This document shows positions 1-8,380 of a stretch of 64,000 nucleotides of DNA, piece by piece (positions within the stretch are counted from its first letter, which is position 1; every line of letters starts with the position of its first letter). The notes under the pieces are model-generated. The model did not search any database. It worked only from the letters and a program-made list of their open reading frames with translations, and was not told the DNA's origin. The DNA is from CAWFXC01 sp963819735 (GTDB lineage Bacteria > Actinomycetota > Acidimicrobiia > IMCC26256 > DASPTH01), in the NCBI GenBank assembly GCA_963819735.1, contig CAWFXC010000001.1, positions 2,480,001-2,544,000 on the forward strand, read 5' to 3'. A program made the translations under genes and the position numbers.

Positions 1-134
1 TGGAGACGCCGGACCGACGCTTCGAGATCGTCCTCCTCGTTGTAGACGGGGATGACGATCTCGACCGCGGTCGCCGTGCGGCCGTGAGGCCGGTTCTCAC
101 TGACGAGCAGATTGTCGACGGAGGTCTCGTTCAC
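1..134 (-). CDS. Glycosyltransferase family 2, N-terminal fragment
   Basis: The gene is cut by the left window edge; about 44 N-terminal residues remain. They contain VEIVIPVYNEEDDL, the first beta strand and PVYNE loop that opens the nucleotide-sugar binding fold of GT-A family 2 enzymes (dolichyl- or polyprenyl-phosphate sugar synthase type). The start is taken as a GTG at 134; it could lie further upstream. The gene diverges from the response regulator at 258. Such enzymes commonly make polyprenyl-phosphate sugars used by GT39-type transferases like the one at 1103, so a shared glycosylation role is plausible but inferred. Confidence 0.7.
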   Translation of the reverse strand, partial: MNETSVDNLLVSENRPHGRTATAVEIVIPVYNEEDDLEASVRRL

Positions 135-257
135 GGAGCCATCGTCACCGCCGAGGTTTGGGCGAGCCTCCGTCGTTCCTGGGAGTTCCATCAGAAGAGG
201 AAGAGTCGCTTCCTGCCGGCGCGTATCGTCTGTCGGTACTCGAGCAAGGAGCTTGCG

Positions 258-971
258 TTGTCGACCGCTGATGAGCAGCCGTACGTGCTCGTCGTCGACG
301 ACGAGGAACACATCACCGAGATGCTCGCCATGGGCCTCGGGTTCAACGGCTTCGCGGTGGAGCGCGCCGCTTCGGGGCGCGGCGCCCTCGACAGCATCGA
401 ACGGCGGCGGCCCGATCTCCTGGTGCTCGACGTGATGTTGCCGGATCTCGACGGCTTCGAGGTCGTCCGCCGCTTGCGGCTCACCGAAGGTGCGGGCACC
501 CAGATCCCGGTGATCTTCCTCACCGCCCGCGACACCACCCGCGACAAGGTGGAGGGTCTGCGGCTCGGCAGCGACGACTACGTGACCAAGCCGTTCAGCA
601 TCGAGGAGCTCATCGAACGGGTGAAGGCGGTCCTGCGGCGATCGGCAGGGATCGGTCCCGGCGCGCACCGCCTGACCTACGCCGACCTCGAGCTCGACGA
701 GGACACGCGCGACGTCTGGAGAGCGGGCAAGCTCATCGAGCTCACGCCCACCGAGTACCGATTGCTCCACTACCTCCTGGCGAATGCGCGCCGCGTGCTC
801 ACGCGCGACCAGATCCTCGAATCGGTGTGGGACTACTCGTTCGCCGGCAATGCCAGCGTGCTCGAGACTTACATCAGCTACCTGCGGCACAAGGTCGATC
901 GGGTTGACCCGCCGCTCATCCACACCGTGCGCGGTGTCGGGTACAGCCTGCGGGTCCCGCCCGAACGCTGA
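258..971 (+). CDS. OmpR/PhoB-family response regulator
   Basis: The 237-residue protein has an N-terminal receiver domain (acidic pair D14/D15, phosphoacceptor D58 in LLVLDVMLPD, T89 and K111 of VTKPFS) and a C-terminal winged helix ending in the typical HTVRGVGYSLRV. It should bind DNA after phosphorylation by a sensor kinase. The reading frame stays open upstream, but the TTG at 258 is chosen because AAGGAG lies at 246-251, six bases ahead, and because it gives the usual family length. No histidine kinase follows, which is unusual for this family; the next gene is a GT39 protein. The kinase may lie elsewhere. Confidence 0.92.
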   Translation: MSTADEQPYVLVVDDEEHITEMLAMGLGFNGFAVERAASGRGALDSIERRRPDLLVLDVMLPDLDGFEVVRRLRLTEGAGTQIPVIFLTARDTTRDKVEGLRLGSDDYVTKPFSIEELIERVKAVLRRSAGIGPGAHRLTYADLELDEDTRDVWRAGKLIELTPTEYRLLHYLLANARRVLTRDQILESVWDYSFAGNASVLETYISYLRHKVDRVDPPLIHTVRGVGYSLRVPPER

Positions 972-1102
972 CCACCGCCGCGAGATCGATCATCACCGGC
1001 GTTCGACCGGAAGTCGGCGCGTTGGCTCAGCGCGTCCCAAGGATGGTCTGAGGAACGGATCCGATCATCGGCCCACGATTCATCCCGTGAGGAGCCGAGA
1101 CC

Positions 1103-3106
1103 GTGACCATCACCGATTCCACCCTCGCCGACCCGATCCCGGCGAGGTCGACTGTCGTCGACGGTCCCGACACGCGTCGCGTGACCACCACACCGGCCGC
1201 GCCGTCGGTGCCGACCGCGCCCCCGGCGCGTCGGCGCGTGTTCCACCGGCCGAGTCGCTCGGGGTGGATCGTGGCCGGCATCGCGCTCCTCGCGGCGGTT
1301 CTGTACGCGTGGGGGCTCTCGAAGGTCGGGTACGCGAACAGCTACTACACCGCGGCGGTGAAGAGCGGGAGCGTGAGCTGGAAGGCGTGGTTCTTCGGCT
1401 CGATCGACCCGGGCAGCTTCATCACCGTCGACAAGCCCCCGGCCGCGCTGTGGTTGATGGGTCTGTCGGCGCGCGTGTTCGGGTTCAGCACGTGGAGCAT
1501 GTTGCTGCCGGAAGCCGCGGCCGGTGTGGGCTCCGTCCTCATCCTGCATCGCCTCGTGCGACGTTGGATGGGCGACGCCGCCGCGCATCTCGCCGCGCTG
1601 GCATTGGCGTTGACGCCCGTCGCGGTGGCGATGTTCCGATACAACAACCCCGACGCGTTCCTCACCTTCCTGTGCCTCGCGGCCGCGTGGGCATTGTGGA
1701 CCGCGCTCGAGACCGGGCGCACCCGCTGGTTGGTGCTCTCGGCCGCGATCGTCGGTCTCGCGTTCGAGACGAAGATGTTGCAGGCGTTCCTGATCGTGCC
1801 CGCGTTCGTGCTCGTGTACGCGATCGCCGGCAAGCCGCGCTTCTGGAAGCGCATCGGCCAACTGGCGGCCGCGCTCGTCGCGCTCGTGGTGTCGTCGGGC
1901 TGGTGGGTCGCAGTGGTCGCGCTGTGGCCCGCGTCGGCGCGGCCGTACATCGGCAGTACCAGCGACAACTCCATCGTCAGCCTGGTGTTCGGATACAACG
2001 GCCTGTCCCGCATCTTCGGCAGCAGCGGGCCAGGCGGCGGCGCGGTAGCCGGCGGTGGTGGCGGTCAGAGCGTCGGCTTCGGTGGCAACGCCGGCTGGTT
2101 CCGCATGTTCAACCTCGCCAATGCCGGCCAGATCTCGTGGCTGCTCCCGCTCGCCGGGGCCGGCTTGCTCGCCGGTCTGTGGTTGACGCGGCGCCGGCGC
2201 CGGACCGACCTCGGACGCGCCGGTTGGCTGCTCTGGGGCGGTTGGGCGCTGGTGAGCCTGGTCGTGTTCAGCCTCTCGACCGGCGTGTTCCACCAGTACT
2301 ACACGGTGCAGGTCGCGCCGGCCGTCGCCGCGCTCGCGGGCGCCGGGGCGGTGGCGCTCTGGAAGTTCGGTCGTAGGCACGCGGCGCTGCGGATCGCGCT
2401 GCCGCTCGCGATCGTGGTGACCGCGGGATGGGCGGTCGTGGTGCTCGCCCGCACCCCGAACTACCAGCCGTGGCTGCGGCCCGTGATCATGGTGGGCGCG
2501 GCCGTAGCCGCCGCCGGTCTCTGGTTCGGTGACCGGCTGCGCAGCAAGGGCATCGTGCTGGCAGCCACCGGGGTCGCCGCGGTCACACTGCTCGCCGGCC
2601 CGACGGCCTATGCCGTCACCACAGTGCTCCACCCGGTCACCGGGTCACTGGTGGCGGCCGGTCCGTCGACCAGTGGTGCCGCCGGTGGCGCCGGTGGTGG
2701 AGCGGGCGGCGGTACCGGCGGCCCGGGTACGTCGAACACCGAGAGCGCGCTCGTCGAGTACCTCGAAGCGCACCGCGGCAGCGCGAAGTACATCGTCGCC
2801 GCCTTCGGCTCGCAGACCTCCGCTTCGATCATCATCGCCAGTGGCGACCCGGTGATCACGATCGGCGGGTTCAGCGGCAGTGACCCCGCACCGACGTTGG
2901 CGCAGTTCGAGCAGCTCGTCGCGTCCGGTCAGGTCCGGTACGTCCTCGTCAGCGGTACCGGCGGTGGTGGCGGATTCGGCGGCGGACCCGGCGGCTCGGG
3001 CAGCACGTCGTCGATCTCGTCGTGGGTCACGACTCACGGCAAGCAGGTCACGGTCACCGGTTCGACCGGCACCGCGGCGCTCTACGACGTCTCCAGCGCC
3101 GCGTGA
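1103..3106 (+). CDS. GT39 (ArnT/PMT-like) membrane glycosyltransferase
   Basis: The 667-residue polytopic membrane protein starts with a cytoplasmic tail of about 50 residues. A first membrane helix (SGWIVAGIALLAAVLYAW) leads to an external loop with SYYTAA and VDKPPAALW, the conserved acidic/KPP region of ArnT- and PMT-like lipid-linked sugar transferases. Many helices follow, then a Gly-rich linker near residue 530 and an extracytoplasmic C-terminal domain that also ends Gly-rich. The GTG start has AGGAG at 1090-1094. Known family members transfer sugars from polyprenyl phosphate to proteins or lipids; the substrate here is unknown. The neighbouring response regulator and GT2 fragment suggest an envelope glycosylation locus. 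Confidence 0.85.
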   Translation: MTITDSTLADPIPARSTVVDGPDTRRVTTTPAAPSVPTAPPARRRVFHRPSRSGWIVAGIALLAAVLYAWGLSKVGYANSYYTAAVKSGSVSWKAWFFGSIDPGSFITVDKPPAALWLMGLSARVFGFSTWSMLLPEAAAGVGSVLILHRLVRRWMGDAAAHLAALALALTPVAVAMFRYNNPDAFLTFLCLAAAWALWTALETGRTRWLVLSAAIVGLAFETKMLQAFLIVPAFVLVYAIAGKPRFWKRIGQLAAALVALVVSSGWWVAVVALWPASARPYIGSTSDNSIVSLVFGYNGLSRIFGSSGPGGGAVAGGGGGQSVGFGGNAGWFRMFNLANAGQISWLLPLAGAGLLAGLWLTRRRRRTDLGRAGWLLWGGWALVSLVVFSLSTGVFHQYYTVQVAPAVAALAGAGAVALWKFGRRHAALRIALPLAIVVTAGWAVVVLARTPNYQPWLRPVIMVGAAVAAAGLWFGDRLRSKGIVLAATGVAAVTLLAGPTAYAVTTVLHPVTGSLVAAGPSTSGAAGGAGGGAGGGTGGPGTSNTESALVEYLEAHRGSAKYIVAAFGSQTSASIIIASGDPVITIGGFSGSDPAPTLAQFEQLVASGQVRYVLVSGTGGGGGFGGGPGGSGSTSSISSWVTTHGKQVTVTGSTGTAALYDVSSAA

Positions 3107-3182
3107 CTCGCCGCCCCACCCGCGGCGCGCCCAATTCTCGATTCGCACACCACCGACGGTGTGCCCGACGAAAGGAAACAGC

Positions 3183-4136
3183 ATGAACCCGAATGACGAC
3201 CATGAGGATTCGACCGGCGAATCGACCGGCGAATCGACCGAGCATTCGACGGTCGCGCCGGCCGACGACGTGGGAGCGAGGCCCGCCCGGGCCGACGACT
3301 GGTGGGAACCCGACGAGGACGACGCGCGCGAACGATCCGCCGGGTCCCGCTCGAGCCGGACGACCCGGAACTGGGTGGCCGCGGGCGTCGGAGCCGTGGT
3401 CATCGGCGCCGCGGCCATCTTCGGGATCAACGTCGCCAGCTCGTCGAGCGCGGTCACCGGCGCCGCCGCGGCCAACACCGCCAACGGACCGGGAGGTCAG
3501 GGCGGCACGAACGGTGGCGTCCCCGGTGGGGGCGGTACGTCAGGTTCGATCACCGCCGTCGACGGCTCGACGCTCACGGTGAAGACCACGAGCGGCACCA
3601 CCAAGGTGGTCACGTCGTCATCGACCGTCGTGACCAAGACCGTGTCGGGCTCTCTCGACGATGTTGCGGTCGGTGACACCGTCGTCGTGATCGGAACCGG
3701 TTCCACCACCAAGGTGACCGCGACCAGCATCACCGACCGCGGCACCGTCACGACCTCGAGCTCCGACGCGAACACGAACGCCGGTCCCGGTGGCGGAACC
3801 GGTGGTCCTCCCGGTGCGTCCGGGAGCGGTCAGGGTGGCGGCCCCGGCGGTCCGACCGGCTCCGACGCGAACATGGTGTTCACGAGTGGGGTGGTGAAGG
3901 CGAAGCACGGCGACACGCTCACCGTCGAGACTGCCGCCGGCACCACCGTCACCGTCACCACGTCGTCGTCGACGACGGTCAGCCTCGAGCAGACGAGCTC
4001 CGTGAGCGCGCTGGCCACCGGTGACGCCGTGCGGGTGATGGGTACGACGAGCGACGGCATCGTCACCGCGACGCGGATCCAGACCGGCGATCTGCCCACC
4101 GGCTCGACGGGTGCGGCCGGCGGACCCAACGCGTGA
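3183..4136 (+). CDS. Membrane-anchored protein with two DUF5666 domains
   Basis: The 317-residue protein has an acidic, Ser/Thr-rich cytoplasmic N-terminus with a tandem GEST repeat, one membrane helix (about residues 62-82, VAAGVGAVVIGAAAIFGINVA) and a Gly-rich exported part. Two similar beta-rich repeats of about 70 residues follow, each running SGxIxAVDGSTLTVKT...GTT...TSSSTTV...VGDxVxVIGT; these match the DUF5666 pattern. The ATG at 3183 is preceded by AAAGGA at 3171-3176; the reading frame continues upstream but lacks such a site. It follows the GT39 gene by 76 bases and could be a glycosylation substrate given its Thr/Ser content, but that is speculation. Molecular function is unknown. 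Confidence 0.75.
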   Translation: MNPNDDHEDSTGESTGESTEHSTVAPADDVGARPARADDWWEPDEDDARERSAGSRSSRTTRNWVAAGVGAVVIGAAAIFGINVASSSSAVTGAAAANTANGPGGQGGTNGGVPGGGGTSGSITAVDGSTLTVKTTSGTTKVVTSSSTVVTKTVSGSLDDVAVGDTVVVIGTGSTTKVTATSITDRGTVTTSSSDANTNAGPGGGTGGPPGASGSGQGGGPGGPTGSDANMVFTSGVVKAKHGDTLTVETAAGTTVTVTTSSSTTVSLEQTSSVSALATGDAVRVMGTTSDGIVTATRIQTGDLPTGSTGAAGGPNA

Positions 4137-4240
4137 GCGGGTCTGGGAAGTCGCGCGAGAACGTGGAGGCACCGCGGGACGGAGTACCGCCGACGAAGCC
4201 TTCCGATGAATGCGAGCGCAGCGAGCGAGGAGGTCCCGAG

Positions 4241-4301
4241 GAGGCGGTGCGCAGTGCCGCGGTGCCGGGCGGAGGCGGTGCGCGGTGCCGCGGTGCCGGG
4301 C
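4241..4301. repeat. Tandem 31-bp direct repeat, two copies
   Basis: Two adjacent units begin at 4241 and 4272, each starting GAGGCGGTGCGC and ending GCGGTGCCGGGC, with a single A/G difference at the thirteenth base. They lie in non-coding DNA between convergent genes. The origin could be slippage; no function is evident. Confidence 0.85.
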
Positions 4302-4335
4302 TCAGGCGCCGCGCCGGCGAACGGGTGACCGAGCA

Positions 4336-4368
4336 CCGGGCGGCGGAGGCGATACCTCCGCCGCCCGG
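4336..4368. terminator. Perfect 14-bp stem hairpin between convergent genes
   Basis: The arm CCGGGCGGCGGAGG (4336-4349) is exactly complementary to 4355-4368, with the five-base loop CGATA. It sits just past the stop of the substrate-binding-fold gene and 200 bases past the DUF5666 gene. It is symmetric, so it could end transcription from both sides. There is no T-run, so it would be a non-canonical terminator; an RNA-stabilising role is the alternative. Confidence 0.6.
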
Positions 4369-4391
4369 GCGCGCGCAATGAAACGGCTGCC

Positions 4392-5745
4392 TCAGGCGGG
4401 ACCGTCGGCCAGTAACGGCGACGTCGTGTTCGACGGCCACTGCGGGCGGTAGTAGCCACGGAAGTGGAGCTCACCGCCGCGCAGCTCGCGGATGATGAGG
4501 AAGTCGCCCTTGTACCCGCGGTGGTCGTACGGCGCGAACGTGAGATAGGTCGCGGGGCCGCCGTTGGTGCACGGCATCCACTTGATCTTCTCGAGGCCGA
4601 TCTTCACTTCGCTCGGGATCGCGATCGTCGCGTTCGCGATGCCGTGGATGCACGCGCGGGCGGTGTCGTACGCGAGCGCGACCACGACGTTGCGCGAGAC
4701 GCGTCCGAACCGCTTCCCGAAGCGTTCCATCAACGCCTCGTAGTTGGGGTTCTGGCCGTCTTCGCCGAGTTGGTCGACGCCGTGCCAGCCCTCGAGGCCC
4801 TCGGCCCACTCGTTGGAGTTCGAGTAGAACATGAACGCGGTGCCCATGAAGCGCGGCGGGTCCCAGTCGAGCGCCTTGAACGCCTGCGCGAAGTTGAACG
4901 TCGAGTAGCCGTAGCCCATGTAGACGATCGCCTCCGCGCCCTGCGTCGCGCATCGTCTCCAGGTTCTGCTGGAAGTTGCGCGGGTTCGGGCCCAGCGCCA
5001 CTTCCTTGATGATCTCCACGCCGATGTTCTGCGCGGCGTTGCGGAAGTAGTCGGCGTAGTCGGTGCCCGACGAGCCCTTCTCCCAGAAGAAGCCGACCTT
5101 GGTGTAGCCGTTCTGGAGGCACCAGTTCGCGCCCATGGTCGACTCGGTGGGGATGTCACCGTTGGCGACGGTGAAGCAGTACTCGCCGTTGAAGCGCACC
5201 GCGCCGGTCCACGACAGACACGCCACGCCGGTCTCGTTGACGAGGTCGCTCAGGTTCACCGCATTGTCGGAGATCACCGGGCCCGCGATCACGACGCAGC
5301 CGTCGTCGACCAGCTTCTGGTAGCCCTTGCGCACCTTCAGGTAGTTCTCCCGCGGGAGGCCGCGCGCGTCGACGACGCGGATCTCGACCGGGCGGTCGTA
5401 GACGCCCTCGTTGAGCGCGTCCTCGACCGCGAGGATGGTGGAGTCGATCCAGTCGTCGATCAACTGACCGAAGTCCATGTCGATCAGCACGCCGATCTTC
5501 ACCGGCTCGAACGGGTCGCCCTGCGTGGTCACCCCACGGGTGGGCGGGTAGACCACGACCGACTCGACCGGACGTTCACCGATCCGGCCACCGCCGTGGT
5601 ACCAGAGCTCGTTCTCACCCCCACCCTGCTCGTCGGCGTCGGTCCCCGACTCGACCGAGCTGACCGCGCGGTCGTCCTTGGCGATGCCGTGCTCGGTGGG
5701 AGGCGGGAACATCCGATCCGCGTATCGTGATTCGTTGTCGCTCAT
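4392..5745 (-). CDS. Type I periplasmic-binding-fold protein (LivJ-like) without signal peptide; frameshifted in this sequence
   Basis: After correcting one indel the protein is about 450 residues and aligns by motif to branched-chain amino-acid/amide substrate-binding proteins: FEPVKIGVLIDMDFG, GCVVIAGPVISDNAV, TKVGFFWEKGSSGTDYADYF, AIVYMGYG. Unlike transported family members it begins MSDNESRYADRMFPPP with no signal peptide or lipobox, so it is probably cytoplasmic. The frame breaks at CCC 4939-4941 (one extra base); removing it joins LETMRDA to GAEAIVYM. Its ATG overlaps the stop of the upstream tetR-type gene (ATGA), so the two are translationally coupled. No permease or ATPase genes are nearby. 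It may be an intracellular ligand sensor rather than a transport component (inference). Confidence 0.8.
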
Positions 5746-6413
5746 TGCTCCTGCTTTCGTTGGGCTGACGATCGTGCGGGTGACGAACTGGCCGGTGACG
5801 AATTGGCTTTTGAACCGCGTGCTTCCGAGGCGCGCGCCGCGAGCGCGGCCTGCAGGACCCGGATGCCGCGTTCCAACTGCGACGCCGATCCCGGTGCGCC
5901 GCCTGCACTGCGGCGTCCGGTCGACCACGTGATCATCTGATCGGTGAGCAGCGCGTAGACCATCACCTCGATGTCGGCCGCGACCTCGGGGTCGAGGTCG
6001 GCCAACGCGAGCGCGAGGGCCGACGTGAAGGTGGAGCGGAAGTCGCGCTCGGCGATCTCCACCAGCGGATCGGTCGACACCATGATCGACAACACCGCGC
6101 GCGAGTAGTTCGGGTGCTGCTCGAACGCGCTCGCCGCGAGGCGGAGCAGCGAGGCGAGCCGCTCGCCGGCGTCGGCGGCTTGTACCCCGGTGGCGAGCAT
6201 GCGGCCGCGCAGCCCGGAGGCCCAGCGCGCCAGCGCCTGCACCACGAGGTAGTCCTTCGACGGGAAGTAGCGGTAGATGGTGGCGAGCGACGTGCCCGAC
6301 CGCTCGACGACCTCCCGCAGCAGCAGGCCGTCGGGACCGACTTCGTCGAGGATCTCGAGCGTCGTGTCGAGGATGAGGTCCTGCCGCCGGATCGTGTCGG
6401 TCTGGGTCGCCAT
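5742..6413 (-). CDS. TetR-family transcriptional regulator
   Basis: The 223-residue protein has an N-terminal TetR helix-turn-helix (about residues 10-60; VVERSGTSLATIYRYFPSKDYLV), followed by an all-helical ligand-binding region and a Ser/Ala-rich tail. The ATG at 6413 is the first start that gives a normal family length; the frame continues upstream through the intergenic region but without TetR-like sequence. Its stop overlaps the start of the substrate-binding-fold gene. It is divergent from the gene at 6601, and the region between carries three copies of CGCGGTTCT, the likely operator. Confidence 0.92.
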   Translation of the reverse strand: MATQTDTIRRQDLILDTTLEILDEVGPDGLLLREVVERSGTSLATIYRYFPSKDYLVVQALARWASGLRGRMLATGVQAADAGERLASLLRLAASAFEQHPNYSRAVLSIMVSTDPLVEIAERDFRSTFTSALALALADLDPEVAADIEVMVYALLTDQMITWSTGRRSAGGAPGSASQLERGIRVLQAALAARASEARGSKANSSPASSSPARSSAQRKQEQ

Positions 6414-6456
6414 TCGGCGGCAGTCTGGCCGATGCGGCGGGGGGAAGCCAAAAGAT

Positions 6457-6556
6457 CGCGGTTCTCGCGGCCCGCGGCCCGATGCTGCACCGGGACGGTC
6501 CCCGGAGCGCCCACGGCGAGAACGCGGTTCTTCCCCGTGTGCGGCGCCGCGGTTCT
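6457..6556. promoter_or_regulatory. Three copies of CGCGGTTCT: putative TetR operator region
   Basis: CGCGGTTCT occurs at 6457-6465, 6523-6531 and 6548-6556 in the 187-base divergent region. The middle copy is part of the inverted repeat AGAAC-GCG-GTTCT (6519-6531), the symmetry expected for a dimeric TetR regulator. The third copy lies immediately upstream of a TACGCT -10 box (6560-6565) for the rightward gene. The regulator gene itself begins 44 bases from the first copy. Binding by the adjacent TetR protein is inferred. Confidence 0.5.
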
Positions 6557-6559
6557 CGG

Positions 6560-6565
6560 TACGCT
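6560..6565 (+). promoter_or_regulatory. Candidate -10 box (TACGCT) of the gene at 6601
   Basis: TACGCT matches the TAnnnT -10 pattern seen before several genes in this window. It would give a leader of about 30 bases containing GGGAGGA at 6591-6597. The putative operator copy at 6548-6556 would fall in the -35/-10 spacer, fitting repression. Confidence 0.4.
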
Positions 6566-6600
6566 GCCGCCGGACAGGCCCTTCGGCCCCGGGAGGAACG

Positions 6601-7725
6601 TTGCTGAGCAAGTTCGACGACTATCCGATCCACCAGACGTCGCTACCCATCGCGCAGCCGGCCACCGGTGACCGCAACGCCTACGACCGGTACTGGTTCA
6701 ACGGCTACCAGGACGACGGCGAGTTCTACTTCGGGATCGGCGCCGCCCTCTACCCGAACCTGGGCATCCTCGACTGCGGCCTGAGCATCGTGCGCGACGG
6801 CGAGCAGCACGCGTTCCACGGATCGCGGCGCGCACCGCTCGAGCCGACCGATCTGCAGATCGGCCCGTTCTCGATCGACGTGCTCGAGCCGATGCGCACG
6901 ATCCGCGTCACCGTCGACGACAACGAGACCGGCATCGCCGCCGACCTCACCTTCACCGCGCGCACCGCGTGTGTGCAGGAGGGTCGTCAGACGACCTACT
7001 CCGGCCCGCGTCTCGTGATGGACGTCACCCGCTTCGCGCAGTTCGGCAAGTGGGAAGGCGAGATCCGCTACGACGGCAAGACCGTGCGCATCGATCCCGC
7101 ACGCGTCTACGGCACCAAGGACCGCAGTTGGGGAGTGCGGGGCGTCGGCATCCCCGATCCCGGGCTCGCTCCCACCGAGCCGAAGTCGCGCCAGGCCTTC
7201 TTTCTCTGGGCGCCGCTGCACTGGGAGGATCGCTGCACGCACTTCGGAGTGTTCGAAGACGCCAACGCGAACCGCTGGCACTCCGACGGCGCGGTGCTCC
7301 CCGTCTACGACACGCCGGCTGAGATCCCCGGCGCCGAGGACCCGGGCCAGGAGCGGTTGGCGGCGGTCGAGCACGAGATCGTCTACATCCCCGGTACGCG
7401 CCGCGCCGAGCACGCGCGCATCGCCCTGGTGCACTCCGACGGCCGTCGCGAAGACATCGAGCTCGAGCCGCTCATCTGCTACCGCATGAAGGGGATCGGC
7501 TACATGCACCCCGAGTGGGGCCACGGCATGTGGAAGGGCGAGCTGGCGATCGGCGGCGAGTCGTGGAAGGTCGACGAGCTCGACCCCATGGCGTTCGAGA
7601 ACCAGCACCTCCAGCAGGTCGTGCGGGCCACGTGCGGCGACCAGGTCGGCGTGGGCGTGCTGGAGCAGATCGCGTTCGGCCCGCACGCTCGCTACGGGTT
7701 CAAGGAGTTCCTCGACCCCGCCTGA
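6601..7725 (+). CDS. Conserved lipocalin-like (AttH/CrtC-type) protein, function unknown
   Basis: The 374-residue soluble protein has no signal peptide or membrane segment and is rich in beta-strand and Trp/Gly motifs (YWFNGYQDDGEFYFGIG, DRSWGVRGVG, FLWAPLHWEDRCTHFGVFED, GHGMWKGELAIGG). The length and motif style resemble two-domain lipocalin-like proteins of the AttH / hydroxyneurosporene-hydratase type; this assignment is tentative and no catalytic residue can be named. The TTG at 6601 is chosen because GGGAGGA precedes it at 6591-6597. It is divergent from and probably controlled by the TetR gene, so it may act on the hydrophobic ligand sensed by that system (inference). Confidence 0.6.
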   Translation: MLSKFDDYPIHQTSLPIAQPATGDRNAYDRYWFNGYQDDGEFYFGIGAALYPNLGILDCGLSIVRDGEQHAFHGSRRAPLEPTDLQIGPFSIDVLEPMRTIRVTVDDNETGIAADLTFTARTACVQEGRQTTYSGPRLVMDVTRFAQFGKWEGEIRYDGKTVRIDPARVYGTKDRSWGVRGVGIPDPGLAPTEPKSRQAFFLWAPLHWEDRCTHFGVFEDANANRWHSDGAVLPVYDTPAEIPGAEDPGQERLAAVEHEIVYIPGTRRAEHARIALVHSDGRREDIELEPLICYRMKGIGYMHPEWGHGMWKGELAIGGESWKVDELDPMAFENQHLQQVVRATCGDQVGVGVLEQIAFGPHARYGFKEFLDPA

Positions 7726-7731
7726 GCTACG

Positions 7732-7777
7732 AACCGGCGTCGTTGGAGGCCCCTATAGGGCCTCTGCCGACGCAAGT
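7732..7777. repeat. 46-bp palindromic intergenic element, copy 1
   Basis: The element reads AACCGGCGTCG, 4 bases, AGGCC, 8 bases, GCCTC, 2 bases, CCGACGCAAGT. GCGTCG (7737-7742) pairs with CGACGC (7768-7773), and GAGGCCC (7746-7752) pairs perfectly with GGGCCTC (7758-7764) around the loop CTATA. It lies between convergent genes ending at 7725 and 7802. The same architecture and spacing recur at 41151-41196. It may be a REP-like element or a bidirectional terminator. Confidence 0.8.
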
Positions 7778-7801
7778 CTGGGGTGTAGAACAGGTGGAGC
7801 T

Positions 7802-8380
7802 TCAGAGGTCGCGGCTGATGGTGCGGTTCAGCGCGGCGAGGGTGGCGCGGGCGGCGGCGTCGATCGGGCTCGCACCCTCGGCGGCGCCGCGCCGGTGCTC
7901 GCGGGCGAGCGGGTCGGTGACCGACGCGACCACGAGGAACCGGCGCTCGGGGGTGGTCTCGATGGTGCGGGCCCAACCGGGGAGGAAGGTGAGGTCGGGG
8001 AGGAAGGTGCGCATCGCGTAGACGGTCGCTTCCACCGCGGCGAGCAACCCGCTCGCGGTCGACGCCCGGCCGACCGCTTCGTCGTCGCCACGAGCCAGGC
8101 GCACGGTGAGCTCGCCCGCAGCCGGGTCGCTCGTGACCTCCACCAGGCGCAGGCGCGACTCCTGGACGTGCGGGCCGCCGTCGCCCCAGCGCACGACTTC
8201 GACCGCAACCGGCCCCGAGGCATGGGCGACGGCGAGCGCGGCGGCGTCGCGCGGGAGATCGCGGTAGGCGTCGGCGCCGGCCTGCAGCTCGACGACGAGC
8301 ACGCCGTCGGCGTCGACGAAGCTGACCGCCAGCACCCCGCGGAGGCGGCGGAGCTCCAGCTCGAGCTCGTCGAGACTCAC
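7802..8380 (-). CDS. Conserved hypothetical protein (192 aa)
   Basis: I do not recognise a family. The protein is soluble and acidic: MSLDELELELRRLRGVLAVSF, a strand-rich N-terminal half (DADGVLVVELQAG, GPVAVEVVRWGDG) and a helical C-terminal part with FLPDLTFLPGW and the tail AARATLAALNRTI. The GTG start overlaps the stop of the upstream gene (GTGA), so the two are translationally coupled. The pair sits directly divergent from argS. Its gene ends next to the 46-bp palindromic repeat. Confidence 0.7.
   Translation of the reverse strand: MSLDELELELRRLRGVLAVSFVDADGVLVVELQAGADAYRDLPRDAAALAVAHASGPVAVEVVRWGDGGPHVQESRLRLVEVTSDPAAGELTVRLARGDDEAVGRASTASGLLAAVEATVYAMRTFLPDLTFLPGWARTIETTPERRFLVVASVTDPLAREHRRGAAEGASPIDAAARATLAALNRTISRDL

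Larger units (their letters stand above)
4137..4391. other. Intergenic region between convergent genes
   Basis: The 255 bases separate two convergent genes. I see no convincing gene: the short open frames have no ribosome site and read through low-complexity repeats. The region holds a purine-rich GCGAGCGCAGCGAGCGAGGAGG stretch near 4212, a tandem 31-bp repeat and a long perfect hairpin, listed separately. Confidence 0.6.

Noticed and set aside
4133..4381. Small open frames in the 4.1-4.4 kb intergenic region
   Set aside because: They read through the 31-bp repeat and hairpin, have no ribosome site and resemble no protein.
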